Source: Gliomastix tumulicola
Taxonomy: Eukaryota; Ascomycota; Sordariomycetes; Hypocreales; Bionectriaceae
Assembly: GCA_001599755.1 (NCBI GenBank)
Contig: BCHX01000005.1
Coordinates: 876,800-940,799 of the forward strand
Length of the DNA: 64,000 nt
Direction of reading: 5' to 3'
Shown here: positions 55,061-64,000 of the stretch, piece by piece
Layout: each line of letters begins with the position of its first letter
How positions within the stretch are numbered: position 1 is the first letter of the stretch
Translations under genes and position numbers: made by a program
Notes under the pieces: generated by a model
Seen by the model: only the letters and a program-made list of their open reading frames with translations
The model's database searches: none
What the model was told of the DNA's origin: nothing

Positions 55061-55235
55061 AGTTTACGATAATATTCAAAGACGATCAGATCACACCCAG
55101 AGAGGTGCCACCAAACGTGTGAGAGAGGCTTGATATTCAAATAAAATAATCCCTCCCAGCCTCTTCCTGCCTCGCTTGCCCGTGGAAAGTTAGTCCCAGA
55201 CTGAACTTTGCCAGCCCCCTTCGCCGTTGGTAGAC

Positions 55236-55242
55236 GTATATA
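55236..55242 (+). promoter_or_regulatory. TATA box of the RRM-like gene
   Basis: TATATAA lies 123 bases before the chosen ATG at 55365. It argues against starting translation at the upstream TTG at 55227. Confidence 0.6.
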
Positions 55243-55364
55243 AGAAGTCCCTGGATCTTCCCGAAGTCCAAGTTGTCTTTCTTCCCAAGCATTCACATCG
55301 GCATACACATTCACAGAAATACATTCAACCATGTCCGACTCACATCCTCACCGACCTTAACACA

Positions 55365-55988
55365 ATGTACAAGGTCCCCCTCGACTCCTGGACGCTCGAC
55401 ACGGCCGGAAGCGCCCAGAATTCCTCCACGCTTTACGGCGTGGCATCTGCCTCCCTTCCCTGGGGCGGAAACAGTTCCTCTGTCCCAGCCCCTTCCAACT
55501 CCCATGAGCCGCCCCCCCCTTTGGCGCCAGCTTCTGGCCCTGCCCCTACGCGCCGTGCTCTCGACCCCCGAGCCGCGGTGTTTGTCCCTGGTCCCGTCCC
55601 ATCTGGCCTCATCCCCTCTGGCTCCGCCCCCTCTGGCTCTGCCCCCTCTGGCTCCGTCCCCTCCCACGATATTTACGGAGAGCACTGCGACACCCTACAC
55701 GTGGGCGGCATCCCCAAGAAGTATGTCGGAGAGATCCGGTGGGTGCTGGAAAACACCCCTATCGTCACCAGAGTGGCCCACTTCCGCAAGGACGGGCCAC
55801 GCCGCCGGACGATGATTTGGGCCAAGTACTGCAATCGTGAGGTTGCAGCACAGATGCTGGTGACTCTCAACGAGTACCGGACCAAGGACGGGAGATACAA
55901 GCCCAGGGCCACGTTCTCCTACAGGTCGCTATGGGTGAAGCCGGCAACGACAACCCCCTCAACCGGCAGCTCTCTATCAGCGCTCTGA
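55365..55988 (+). CDS. Small RRM-like protein with Pro/Ser/Gly repeats
   Basis: A single exon of 207 aa. The frame is open upstream to 55227, but the first in-frame ATG is at 55365, downstream of a TATA box. Residues about 25-100 are Pro/Ser/Ala-rich and include a short tandem repeat (SGSAPSGSAPSGSVPS). Residues about 105-195 look like an RNA-recognition-motif fold: TLHVGGIPKKY as RNP2-like strand, a helix (GEIRWVLENTP), RRRTMIWAKYCNREVAAQML as RNP1-like strand plus helix 2, and a final strand. The usual aromatic RNP1 residues are poorly kept, so RNA binding is uncertain. It lies 500 bp upstream of the Zn2Cys6 gene, in the same orientation. Confidence 0.6.
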   Translation: MYKVPLDSWTLDTAGSAQNSSTLYGVASASLPWGGNSSSVPAPSNSHEPPPPLAPASGPAPTRRALDPRAAVFVPGPVPSGLIPSGSAPSGSAPSGSVPSHDIYGEHCDTLHVGGIPKKYVGEIRWVLENTPIVTRVAHFRKDGPRRRTMIWAKYCNREVAAQMLVTLNEYRTKDGRYKPRATFSYRSLWVKPATTTPSTGSSLSAL

Positions 55989-56490
55989 GCGCGGCTCTAG
56001 AGATCGTGGAGGAAGCGGCTTATTGAGGGGAGATATCGATACTGGTTTGGACGGGTTGGCTGACTAGAATGTGGTAAAGGGGATCTCGCATTCGGCTTGC
56101 CGATTTGTTGCTTTGGTTCTGTTTTGGTGGTTGGTTAGTCGCGGGAAAGGCGTACGGAGTCATTCATCATTTGGGAAGATAATTCAAGCAGGCGTCGGGT
56201 TATATGGGATTATACTGGACAATAGAATCATGTGCAAACAAACGTAGTGTCACAGCTCTTGTGACTGTCTATTGCCGTTGAGTGAGGTTGGTAAGCCGCC
56301 GCAGATGCAGAGCCGAAGGCGTCCGGATTTACGGGCACTTGGCAACGTCTGGCGGTGTTACTTTGCCCCGCCTGGAGCCCCGAGAATGCGGTCAGCTAGC
56401 GGGATAAATCTCACTGGAACCCCCGGACCGGGATGAAGGCGTGTTGCAGGCTCTCACATCTTTTCATTTTTTGCTATACCACTGTCAAGT
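55989..56490. other. Intergenic region RRM-like to Zn2Cys6 gene
   Basis: This is 502 bp with no supported gene and is presumably the promoter of the Zn2Cys6 gene. Confidence 0.5.
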
Positions 56491-59081
56491 ATGTCCAACG
56501 AGTCCCATCCGCCCAAAATGAGCAGCGACGACAAGGCGGCGAGGCGGAGGATCCAGACCGCCTGCGAAGCCTGCAGAGCCACTAAAATCCGATGCCAGCC
56601 CAGTGAGAAGCCAGGCGTGTGTCGCAAGTCCGTCCACCCGCTCCTCGTTAAACCTCATTTAAGTCCACCACACTGACGAGAATAAAATATTGGCAGATGC
56701 CTTGATTCGAAACGAGAATGCATTTCTCGTACAGGACCGCGGATCCGCCGCTCAAATCGAGCCAAGCAGTGAGTGCCCTGACATTGATTGAGGCGGCCTC
56801 CAGTTCTGGGTGACGCCAGCCTTCCCCTCTGCTCCTTCCCTCTGTCTCTGCTCTTTCCCTCTCTCTGTCCATGTGACTCCCCCTCTCCGTTCCTGCCCTT
56901 TTTTGCTCCTACCTCTTCGCGCTCCTTCCCTCTCTCTTACTCCTTCCCTCTTCCTGCTCCTTCCCTCTTTCTACTTCTTCCCCGCCGTCCCACGTCCGTG
57001 CTTCAGCTCTTTCCCTCTGTTCTCTTGCTCCTCGTACGATGATTACGCGGCCTCTTGCAGATTCGGCAGGAACGTCGAGGCTTACGTAGACTCATTTCTT
57101 AGAGGACCAGACAGCCAGACTTCGCAGAATCCCCTCCCCCCTCTCAATCCTCCCTCCAGCACCTTCAGCATCGACTTCGACATTCCCACCCAGGATGAAG
57201 CTGAAGACACCTTTGACATTCTTCGTGAAACCCACGAGCATTCTATCGAGTCTCTTCTCCCTCCTCTTGATGATGACTCTGATCTTGAATTTTCTGCCTC
57301 CTCCTCCCAGCCTGGCGGCGTCTTTCCTACGCCACCTGCCTCCTCATCAGCAACAACGCAGTCTCAATCCATTGAGGATCTGCACGGTAAGCCTCAGTTC
57401 AACCTCGCGTCGGCTGAGTCGCTGCTCGCGGCGTTCCGCGACATGCTTCATCACCTTCCCTGCATTGCCCTCGCCCCAGATGCCACTGTTCCTCAACTGG
57501 CTGCAAAGAAGCCCTTCCTCTTGCTGGCTATCCTTGCGGCTGCGTCGGGCTCCAGGACGCTGCAGGGACACAGCCTGTATGACGCCGAGTTCCGCAAGGT
57601 CTTGGGCCTCAAGTTCGTTGCTGGAGGAGAGAGAACGCTTGAGCTGCTGCAGGGTCTTGTCATCTACTGTGCCTGGTAAGTTGACTCTTGAACCAACGTC
57701 GAGCGAGCGTGGACAGCGATTAACACAGCTGCCTGCCCTGCCTCAGGTATCCCTTTCATTTGAGGCCGAAGAACAAGCAAGTCTTCCATTACATCCGCAT
57801 GGCCTCGGATCTGGTTCATGACCTGGACCTTGACAACGAGCCTCCTGGTTTCGACATTTCGAACACCTCGGCGCAGCAGATGGATGGCATTCGCGCCTAC
57901 CTCGGTCACTGCTACATTGCATCAAGGTAATTATCACAGATTCATTACTCTATCTCATCTTCTATTCTGATTTCATCATGTGCTGACCTTCGATGGCCAA
58001 AGCTTCACCATTGCGTGGCGAAAGTACAAGGACTTGGCTCCTGTGCTTACGACCTGGACTCTGACAGCCTGCGACGTCCTGGCACGCAACTCTCACTCTG
58101 AAAGCGACTGTGTCCTTTCTACCTTGGTCCGGTTATCCAACGTTGTTGGTGACGCATCAAGTGCTATCCATGAGCCTCAGGGCCAAACGGAGCAGCAGAG
58201 GAGACTCATCATGCTTGGTCTCGAGTCCCAGGCGGCTGCTGTTCAGCAACAAGTTCCCCCGAACATCGCTTCGTGGAGTAAGTACTTTGACTCTCATGGC
58301 TACCGTTCCACGGTGTTTCCTACTTCCCCATGCAATCGTGCTGACACGTATGAAAGGTCCTGTAAAGACTCTCAGTCTCTTCATTGATGTTTACATCGCT
58401 GGTGGCTCCCTCACACTTGTTCCCCGTCCCCGAAACCCCTCAGCGTCCAACACGCTGCTGCCCACACCTGCTCGGCTTGTAGCCAGCGTTACCACTCTCC
58501 GCAGCCTCCTTGACCACTTCTCTCAACTTGACCCTACCACTGGGTTTTCCTCCTTCACCGCAGCAGACTGGGGCCGCCTCACCCTCTGTGTTGTCCTCTC
58601 CTTTCGGTTGAGCTTCAAAGTTCCCGAATGCCCGCAATTCAATCACATACCCGCCCGGCACGAGCTAGGTCTAGGGGACTTCCTGGACGGCATGTGCGCC
58701 GAGACCGACCTTGTGTCTGCCAACAAGCAGGTCGATGTGTTCTCCGCCACCCGCGTCGTGCTCAAGGTTGTCAAATTGAAGTTCGACCGGCGTCTTGAGC
58801 TTGCTCTGGCGAACGAGGCTGCAGAAGCCTTGGCCGGCCAAGATGACGATCAAGTCATGAGAATACCAGCATCGGTGGGCTGTCCCATGTTGGATGGCAG
58901 TCTAGAACATTTCTTCCCTATTTGGGACCCCAGTCTCCCAGACACCAATCTTACTCCCATGCTACCCCCACCCCAAGTCAGTGGTCACTCGGGCACTGCT
59001 TCAAGGCCTGTTTTCCATGATCTCTGGGCTACAATGACCATGGGGTGGGCGAACGAGGAGGACGGAGGGGAAACGTCATAG
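56491..59081 (+). CDS. Zn2Cys6 transcription factor
   Basis: Fungal binuclear zinc-cluster regulator acting in the nucleus; target unknown. Six exons, 56491-56627, 56697-56768, 57061-57675, 57747-57926, 58003-58277 and 58357-59081, give 667 aa. The cluster is Cys25, 28, 35, 44, 47 and 54 (C-x2-C-x6-C-x8-C-x2-C-x6-C) and is completed only by joining exons 1 and 2. The next segment (RIRRSNRAKQ) is the basic linker. The middle region is acidic (IDFDIPTQDEAEDTFDILRE), followed by the helical regulatory homology region (LVIYCAWYPFHLRPKNKQVF, then RMASDLVHDLDLD) typical of this class. The second intron (292 bp) is long and consists largely of CT-rich repeats. It converges on SEC21. Confidence 0.9.
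56820..57040. repeat. Pyrimidine-rich intronic repeat (CTCCTTCCCTCT-type)
   Basis: Degenerate tandem units of about 12 bases (CTCCTTCCCTCT, CTCTTTCCCTCT) fill most of intron 2 of the Zn2Cys6 gene. They form a continuous polypyrimidine tract before the CTCTTGCAG acceptor. Confidence 0.8.
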
Positions 59082-59924
59082 TTTGATCTGAACATCTCCA
59101 TCTCTGTCTCCTGTAAATAGCATTGTACTTACCGAGGCTCCTGACAATCCGGCTTGGATAGAGTGCCGGTTTGGACAGACGTTTTTTTTTTTTTTTTTTT
59201 TTGGATAGTTAGGGTTGGATATAGGTTGGTTTGGATTCGGTGTTGGCGTTGTACGAGGTGTTGGTGTTGTTGTTGGATAGTGGGTGGGATTGGATATGGG
59301 TGGGTGGGTGTTTTGGAAAAGGGGTGGCTTGGATATGGGTGGGTGGGATTGGATATGGGTGGGTGTTTTGGAAAAGGGTGGGTGTTTTGGAAAAGGGTGG
59401 TTTGGACAAAGACTGACTTGTTTATGCGCGGACCTGAATATAAAATAGTTTTGGATATCCGTCGACGGGACATCCTCGTGAACTTGGATGTGCATGAACT
59501 CGGATCAACGCCAACTTGGACATAGCCCGAGGCCCTATCATTCCACCAAGGTCCTCCGTATAACCGCCTACTACTGAGTGTACGGATGTACAAACAAACA
59601 AACAGTCACAGCAAAGAAAGGGTCTATTGTGTTATTGATTTGTTCTTAATACTAAATAGTCAACCTGCATCTAAAACAGGAGTATCTCACCCCCTTCTTC
59701 TCGCTATCAAAATCTTGATCATGAAGGACTTGCACTCGTGCCCGTTTTATGGTACGTAGAAATAATATATCATCCCTTTTAGTCCCAACGCCCACACACC
59801 TTTCAGCCTCACCCAAGTCCCCGACAACAGAGTCTCCCTTTTTGCCGCTTATTCTCTCTCACTCTCTCTCTCTCTCCTGACATATAAAGGTAGTAAACAG
59901 AACAGGACAAGAAAGGAGCGGGCG
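59082..59924. other. Convergent intergenic region with minisatellite
   Basis: This is the shared 3' region of the Zn2Cys6 gene and SEC21. It holds a poly-T run and a G/T-rich minisatellite (annotated separately) and a (CT)n run at about 59855-59876. No gene is seen. Confidence 0.55.
59182..59410. repeat. Poly-T run plus GGATATGGGTGGGTG minisatellite
   Basis: A 21-base poly-T run (59182-59202) is followed by a strand-asymmetric G/T-rich array. It is built from units such as TTGGATATGGGTGGG and TGTTTTGGAAAAGGGTGGG repeated several times with variation. Confidence 0.9.
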
Positions 59925-62900
59925 TTACGCCAGGGATGCAATTACGAGCGCCGACACGTTCTCCTCCTCGCTCCGGACGGTGATCTTGGTGGTGACGCCC
60001 GACTTCGACGAGTAGGCCATCCGGATGCTGGCCACGACGCGGCCGCCGCTGACGGTCTTGCCTAGGAGCTTGAGCGTGTGCGTCGACTGGTTGATGGGGA
60101 TATCTGTGCCATCGACGGGTTGGAGGGACAGCGTCTTTGCGAGCGTTGTCGTTGCGTCTGGAGATTGGAGATGGGTGTTAGTATAAAGAGTGGGAAGATA
60201 CAAGGGGGAAAAGGAAAGGTTGGATACGTACCGGCAATGCTCTTCATGCCGCTGAGCTGCAGAGTCTCCTCGGACTCCTCGCCCGAGGCACCAATCTGCT
60301 CCCACAGGTGGTTGAAGTTGCTGGCGAACGTGGGGATGATGTAGTCGCTGCCAGACAGGTCGAACTCGGAGATCTCGTACTCGTCGTCGTAACCGGAATC
60401 CTCGGGCTCGCCGGTCGAAGGGTCGATCTCCTTGCTCGTGAACTTGAGCGTGTTGGAGAAGGTCGACACGGGGAGCGAGCCTTCGCCGTTGACCTTCTGG
60501 AACGCGACGTAGACCTTGCCGGGCTCGTCGGTGGCCAGCTTCTCGGCCTGGAGGATGAAGGCCTCCTCGAGCTCGTCCTCGGCGTCGGGCGTGGCGACGA
60601 CGGAGACGTTCTCGAGGACGGTGTCGGAGAGCGTGTTCTTGATCTCGAACTGCAGCACGACGTGCTCCTTGAAGATGTGCTTGACGAGGTGCACGACGTA
60701 CTCGGTCTCGGCCTCGGTGAGCTCGACGACCGCCGACGACTTGAGGACGGCGCCGAACTCGGCGATCTCGGGGATGGCCGCCAGCTCCTGCGTGTACTGC
60801 TGGGCGAGGGCGCTCGCGGCAGCAGCCGCCTCGGAGGCTGAGGGGGACGGCTTCGTCGGGCCGACCTTGGGCGCCTTGAGCGTGGGAGCCGTGGCTGTGA
60901 GCTTCTTTGTCCTGTCCTCGGCGTCGGCCTGCTCGCGGGTGACGACGGGGATCTTGGTGATGTCGAAGGGTGCGTCAAAGGCGGACTTGTCCTCTGATGT
61001 GACGTACAGGACAAGCTGGTGCTCGAACGTCGGGAGGGAGAACATGCTCTCTGCGATGCGGGTTAGATAGATAAATTACAAAGTAGAAACAGGTACCATG
61101 TATGATGGCTTCTTACCATTCTTGACGAAGTTGCGTGCCATCTCGTCATCCTCCTCAGCCATCAACTTCAGGTTGAGGGCCGCACGATCTCTGACCTCAT
61201 CGTCCACATCGTCAAGGCAGCGGGTGAGTAGGACTCGGACACTGCTCTTGACGTCGGGATCCTTCTGGCCAACACCAAACTTGGCCAGCGCCGTCACGGC
61301 AGCGGCACGAACGATGGCGTTCTCCAGGACCACGCGGTTGTAGATATAGCGGATGTACTTGGTGGGCTGGGCAGTCTTGGGGCCCTCGATACCGATGAGA
61401 TGCAGGATACGGACGGCCAGCTTGGTGAACTCGCAGTCCTCGATGAACTCGCACAGGTGGGCGAGGGCGTCCTCCTTGGAGTCCGGCACGAACTTGATCA
61501 GGTCGAACATGCTCTCGACGACCGCCCGCTTAAAGTCGTAGCCGCCCTCGTCGCGGAGGATGCCGCTCAGGAAGATCAGCATGCCGGCCTGCTTGCTGGG
61601 GAACTTGAGGCAGAGCGTGCGGATGGCCTCCACGATTGTGATCTTGAATTCGTCGGTGATCTCGGACATGAAGCCCGAGACCTGCTTCATCAGACGGTCC
61701 ACGCTGGCCTCGTTCCCCGTCTTAAGGAGAGTCGTGATGGCAAACGTGGCGATGGAGCGGTTGCTGTTGGAGATGAGGAGTTCGATGTCGGGGTTGCAGA
61801 CGTTGACGGCGTTGGGCTTGAACGAGGCGAAATTGTGTAGGATGCGGAGGGCGGCGAACTTGGTGACGGCCCGCGGGGATGTGAGGAAGAGCTGCAGCAC
61901 GTGCACGGCCTGGTTGACCTCGGCGTCGGTGACGTCCCGCATGTCGCAGATGGCCTTGGCTGCCTCGAAGTTGACCATCTCACTCTTATGTCGTAGCCAG
62001 CCGTCTAGCAGCTGCATCATGGGCTTGCGGAGGGACGGCTCCTCCTCGGCGAGCTGCGCGGCGAGGCGCACGAGCATGACGAGGGCGGCAGGGCTCTTGA
62101 CGGCGCCGGCCGCGCCAAACTGTTGCACCATCTTGACGAGGGCCATGCGGTCGTGGCTGCGCATCTGGTACAGCAGGCCGATGGCGTGGTACTGTGTCAT
62201 GGTCGAGGTGTTGATCGGGACCTGCGTGCCGGAGCTGCTGAAGCCGAGGGAGAAGCCGCCAGAGGACTTGGTCGAGGCAGCAGCCTCCTGCGTCTCGCTC
62301 TGCCACCGGCGGACGACGTCTTTGGCGATGGGGAGGAGGTGGTACGAGGAGACGAGGGCGGAGGAGGCGACTGAGGGGTTCTTGTCGACAATGGCGGCCT
62401 TCATGACACGCTCAATGCTCGGCACGGTGCTCGACTAGATCGCAAATATAAATGTCAACGGATGCGGTGAAAGGGGGGTTTTTCCAGATGGAATCGCGGG
62501 TCTAGCGTACATCCATGATTCGGCAGAGGGCGCGGATCGCATTGGGCCTGTAGATGTCGGTGCTGCCACCTGTGTCCTTCATGATGGTGCTCGTCACCAT
62601 GATGATGTCCTCAGCCGAGTTGGCCAATTCCTTAATGACAAGGTGCACCATCTGGCGGAGGCTGGCATCCTTGTTCTGGAAAAGCTTCGAGATGCCGAAG
62701 AACAGCGTCGTGGCTTCGTTTGTCGGGAACTTCTCGCCGGTGTAGAGGAGCAGGGCGATCTTGGTGAGGAGGATTCGGCATCTTCGCGGCTGGATAGGGG
62801 AGCTGTTGAAGAGTCGCGCTGGGAGAGGGCCAAGTTAGCCAGGCGGACGGACGGACGGTGGGGGACGGGACGAGACGAGGTTGTCGAGTTCGAGGGCCGG

Positions 62901-63001
62901 GTATTTCGAGGGATTGGCTCACCTTCCTGAAATACCTGCGTGCGGTCGACCTTGACCAGACCGCCCAGGTCGCCGTCTTCGTCCTTCTTGCCGTAGCTCA
63001 T
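59925..63001 (-). CDS. SEC21: Coatomer subunit gamma (COPI)
   Basis: Gamma subunit of the COPI vesicle coat, acting in retrograde Golgi-to-ER transport. Five exons on the minus strand, 63001-62923, 62818-62511, 62434-61117, 61050-60232 and 60157-59925, give 918 aa, between human (about 870) and yeast (about 935) lengths. The N-terminal two-thirds is the adaptin-type helical solenoid, for example FPTNEATTLFFGISKLFQNK, NKDASLRQMVHLVIKEL and FNSSPIQPRRCRILLTKIAL. After a short Ala/Pro/Lys linker comes the C-terminal appendage domain (VHLVKHIFKEHVVLQFEIKN ... ENVSALVIASLA). All four junctions keep frame. The upstream region separates it from a GPI-anchored protein gene in the same orientation. 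Confidence 0.96.
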
Positions 63002-63634
63002 GTTGGGCGGCTTGGGGGGAGGGAATCAGAGGCCGGTGTCGTGGTGAACTGCCAATTCCATTTGCATGGGGATAATCACCACGTCGCCAGTAGCAGCTTA
63101 AGGGATGAGTGGTGCCGTCACGTGATTGAGATCTGGCTATTGCCCCACCTTGAAGTGTGTGGGGCGAGGTCACTCAATGGACGGGCCCATAATAATTGGG
63201 TGGGGCTCTGAATAGAGCTCTCTCAGGGTGTCCAGTTGCTGGGAATCATTCTTCCAGCACCAGACCTTGTTACTGCGTGAACTACTACCAGCTACGACTT
63301 CCATCTTATGGGATTTTGCTTGAACAATACGAAGATGATGCCACCTCTTCAGAGATTGCCAGCTTATCTAATAGCAAATTGTCCAATTGGCTCAGACTCG
63401 GCCTGCTAGTTCACCACTAACACCTCCTGAGCTTCCCCCCCCCCCCGGCAAGTACCTCTCGTACCAAGCCAATAGTCAACCCGTTCTGTCGACAACAAGG
63501 AAATCTCTCTGGTATATTCTTTCGGCCGTTTCTAGTACTAACATTTACATGAGAAACAAAGGGTATATCCTATCCCTTCCTCCTCCCCCGTTTGAAAAAT
63601 TCCAAGCCCGAATCCAAACCTATCCTAACCCAGG
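63002..63634. other. Promoter region of SEC21 and 3' flank of the GPI-protein gene
   Basis: This is 633 bp with no supported gene. A 12-base poly-C run lies at 63435-63446. Confidence 0.5.
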
Positions 63635-63934
63635 TTACAATGCATTATGTACGGCCGTTATCGCTGCGAACACGAGCATCGCCCATATCGCGCTGGCGCC
63701 CAGGATCCTCAGACCGCCGTCGCCGTCCTGTCCTGTGCTTTGGTTATCTCCGCTCCCGTTGGTCCCTTCAGCACTCGGTTGCGCCATCTCCGTGGAGGAG
63801 GTTAGGCCATATGTCTCTGTTGTCACGGCACCCGTCTCACATGCTCGCTCGAAAGGCGGGCACGACGTGATGGTGTACGTGATGGTGTACGGGCCCGTGG
63901 GCAGAGGCCAGCTGTCAGGTCTCGTCCAACTCGG
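63635..63934 (-). CDS. Partial gene: last exon of a secreted GPI-anchored protein
   Basis: The 3' exon of a minus-strand gene whose start lies beyond the right edge. It opens after a CATGACAG acceptor (63936-63935) and encodes 99 residues in frame to the stop at 63635. It reads SWPLPTGPYTITYTITSCPP, then a Cys-containing segment, then a Ser/Thr/Gly-rich stretch (AEGTNGSGDNQSTGQDGDGG), and a C-terminal hydrophobic tail (AIWAMLVFAAITAVHNAL). Small residues followed by a short terminal hydrophobic helix are the layout of a GPI-attachment signal, so the product is probably a cell-wall or plasma-membrane surface protein. The upstream intron runs out of the window. Confidence 0.7.
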   Translation of the reverse strand, partial: PSWTRPDSWPLPTGPYTITYTITSCPPFERACETGAVTTETYGLTSSTEMAQPSAEGTNGSGDNQSTGQDGDGGLRILGASAIWAMLVFAAITAVHNAL

Positions 63935-64000
63935 CTGTCATGTGTTAGTCCACATCATCTTGCAGAAGAGGGAGGGTTAACGAGGGTTAGGGCTGGGCTT

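Noticed and set aside
54612..55133. 173-codon plus-strand open frame
   Set aside because: The minus strand over the same bases reads as much better protein, so this frame is taken as its shadow.

Overview
This is a 64 kb window of nuclear chromosomal DNA from a filamentous ascomycete (Pezizomycotina, probably Sordariomycetes). The evidence is short GT..AG introns (about 46-140 bp) with CTAAC/CTGAC branch points, GC-rich third positions, low-complexity promoters with many TAGGTAC/CCTAAG-type motifs, and fungus-specific families (Zn2Cys6 and Fungal_trans_2 regulators, a FunK1-like protein, Sec2, Efr3). No bacterial operons, CRISPR arrays, rRNA genes or convincing tRNA genes were seen.

Layout. 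2.4-14 kb holds PAN3 (+), LSM7 (-), a FunK1-like protein without its kinase half (+), and SEC2 (-). 14.6-21.8 kb is one very large Q/P/S-rich conserved fungal gene (-). 24.4-29.9 kb is a more accessory block: a protein with PD...EVK nuclease-like residues (-), a Fungal_trans_2 regulator (-) and a divergent short-chain dehydrogenase (+). 30.5-40.8 kb holds SF3B5 (-, missed by a plain ORF scan), a Cys-rich MYND-like protein (+), a small NIF3-like protein (-), EFR3 (+) and a putative tail-anchored protein (+). 40.8-45.9 kb is a long gene-free stretch rich in simple repeats, upstream of an 8-exon Rap/RSR1-type GTPase (+). A second dehydrogenase (-) follows at 48-49 kb. 49.1-55.2 kb has no intact gene I can defend, but carries several protein-like stretches on both strands broken by frameshifts, so it looks like decayed genes. 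55.3-64 kb holds a small RRM-like protein (+), a Zn2Cys6 regulator (+), coatomer gamma SEC21 (-) and the last exon of a GPI-anchored surface protein (-) that runs off the right edge.

The genes are mostly unrelated housekeeping functions. They include mRNA decay and splicing (PAN3, LSM7, SF3B5), secretion and plasma-membrane organisation (SEC2, SEC21, EFR3) and polarity (RSR1-like). Two positions pair a regulator with a possible target or neighbour: the Fungal_trans_2 factor beside an SDR, and the Zn2Cys6 factor beside the RRM-like gene. Exon boundaries were derived by hand from splice sites and reading-frame continuity. Family names come from recognising protein motifs, not from any database search.
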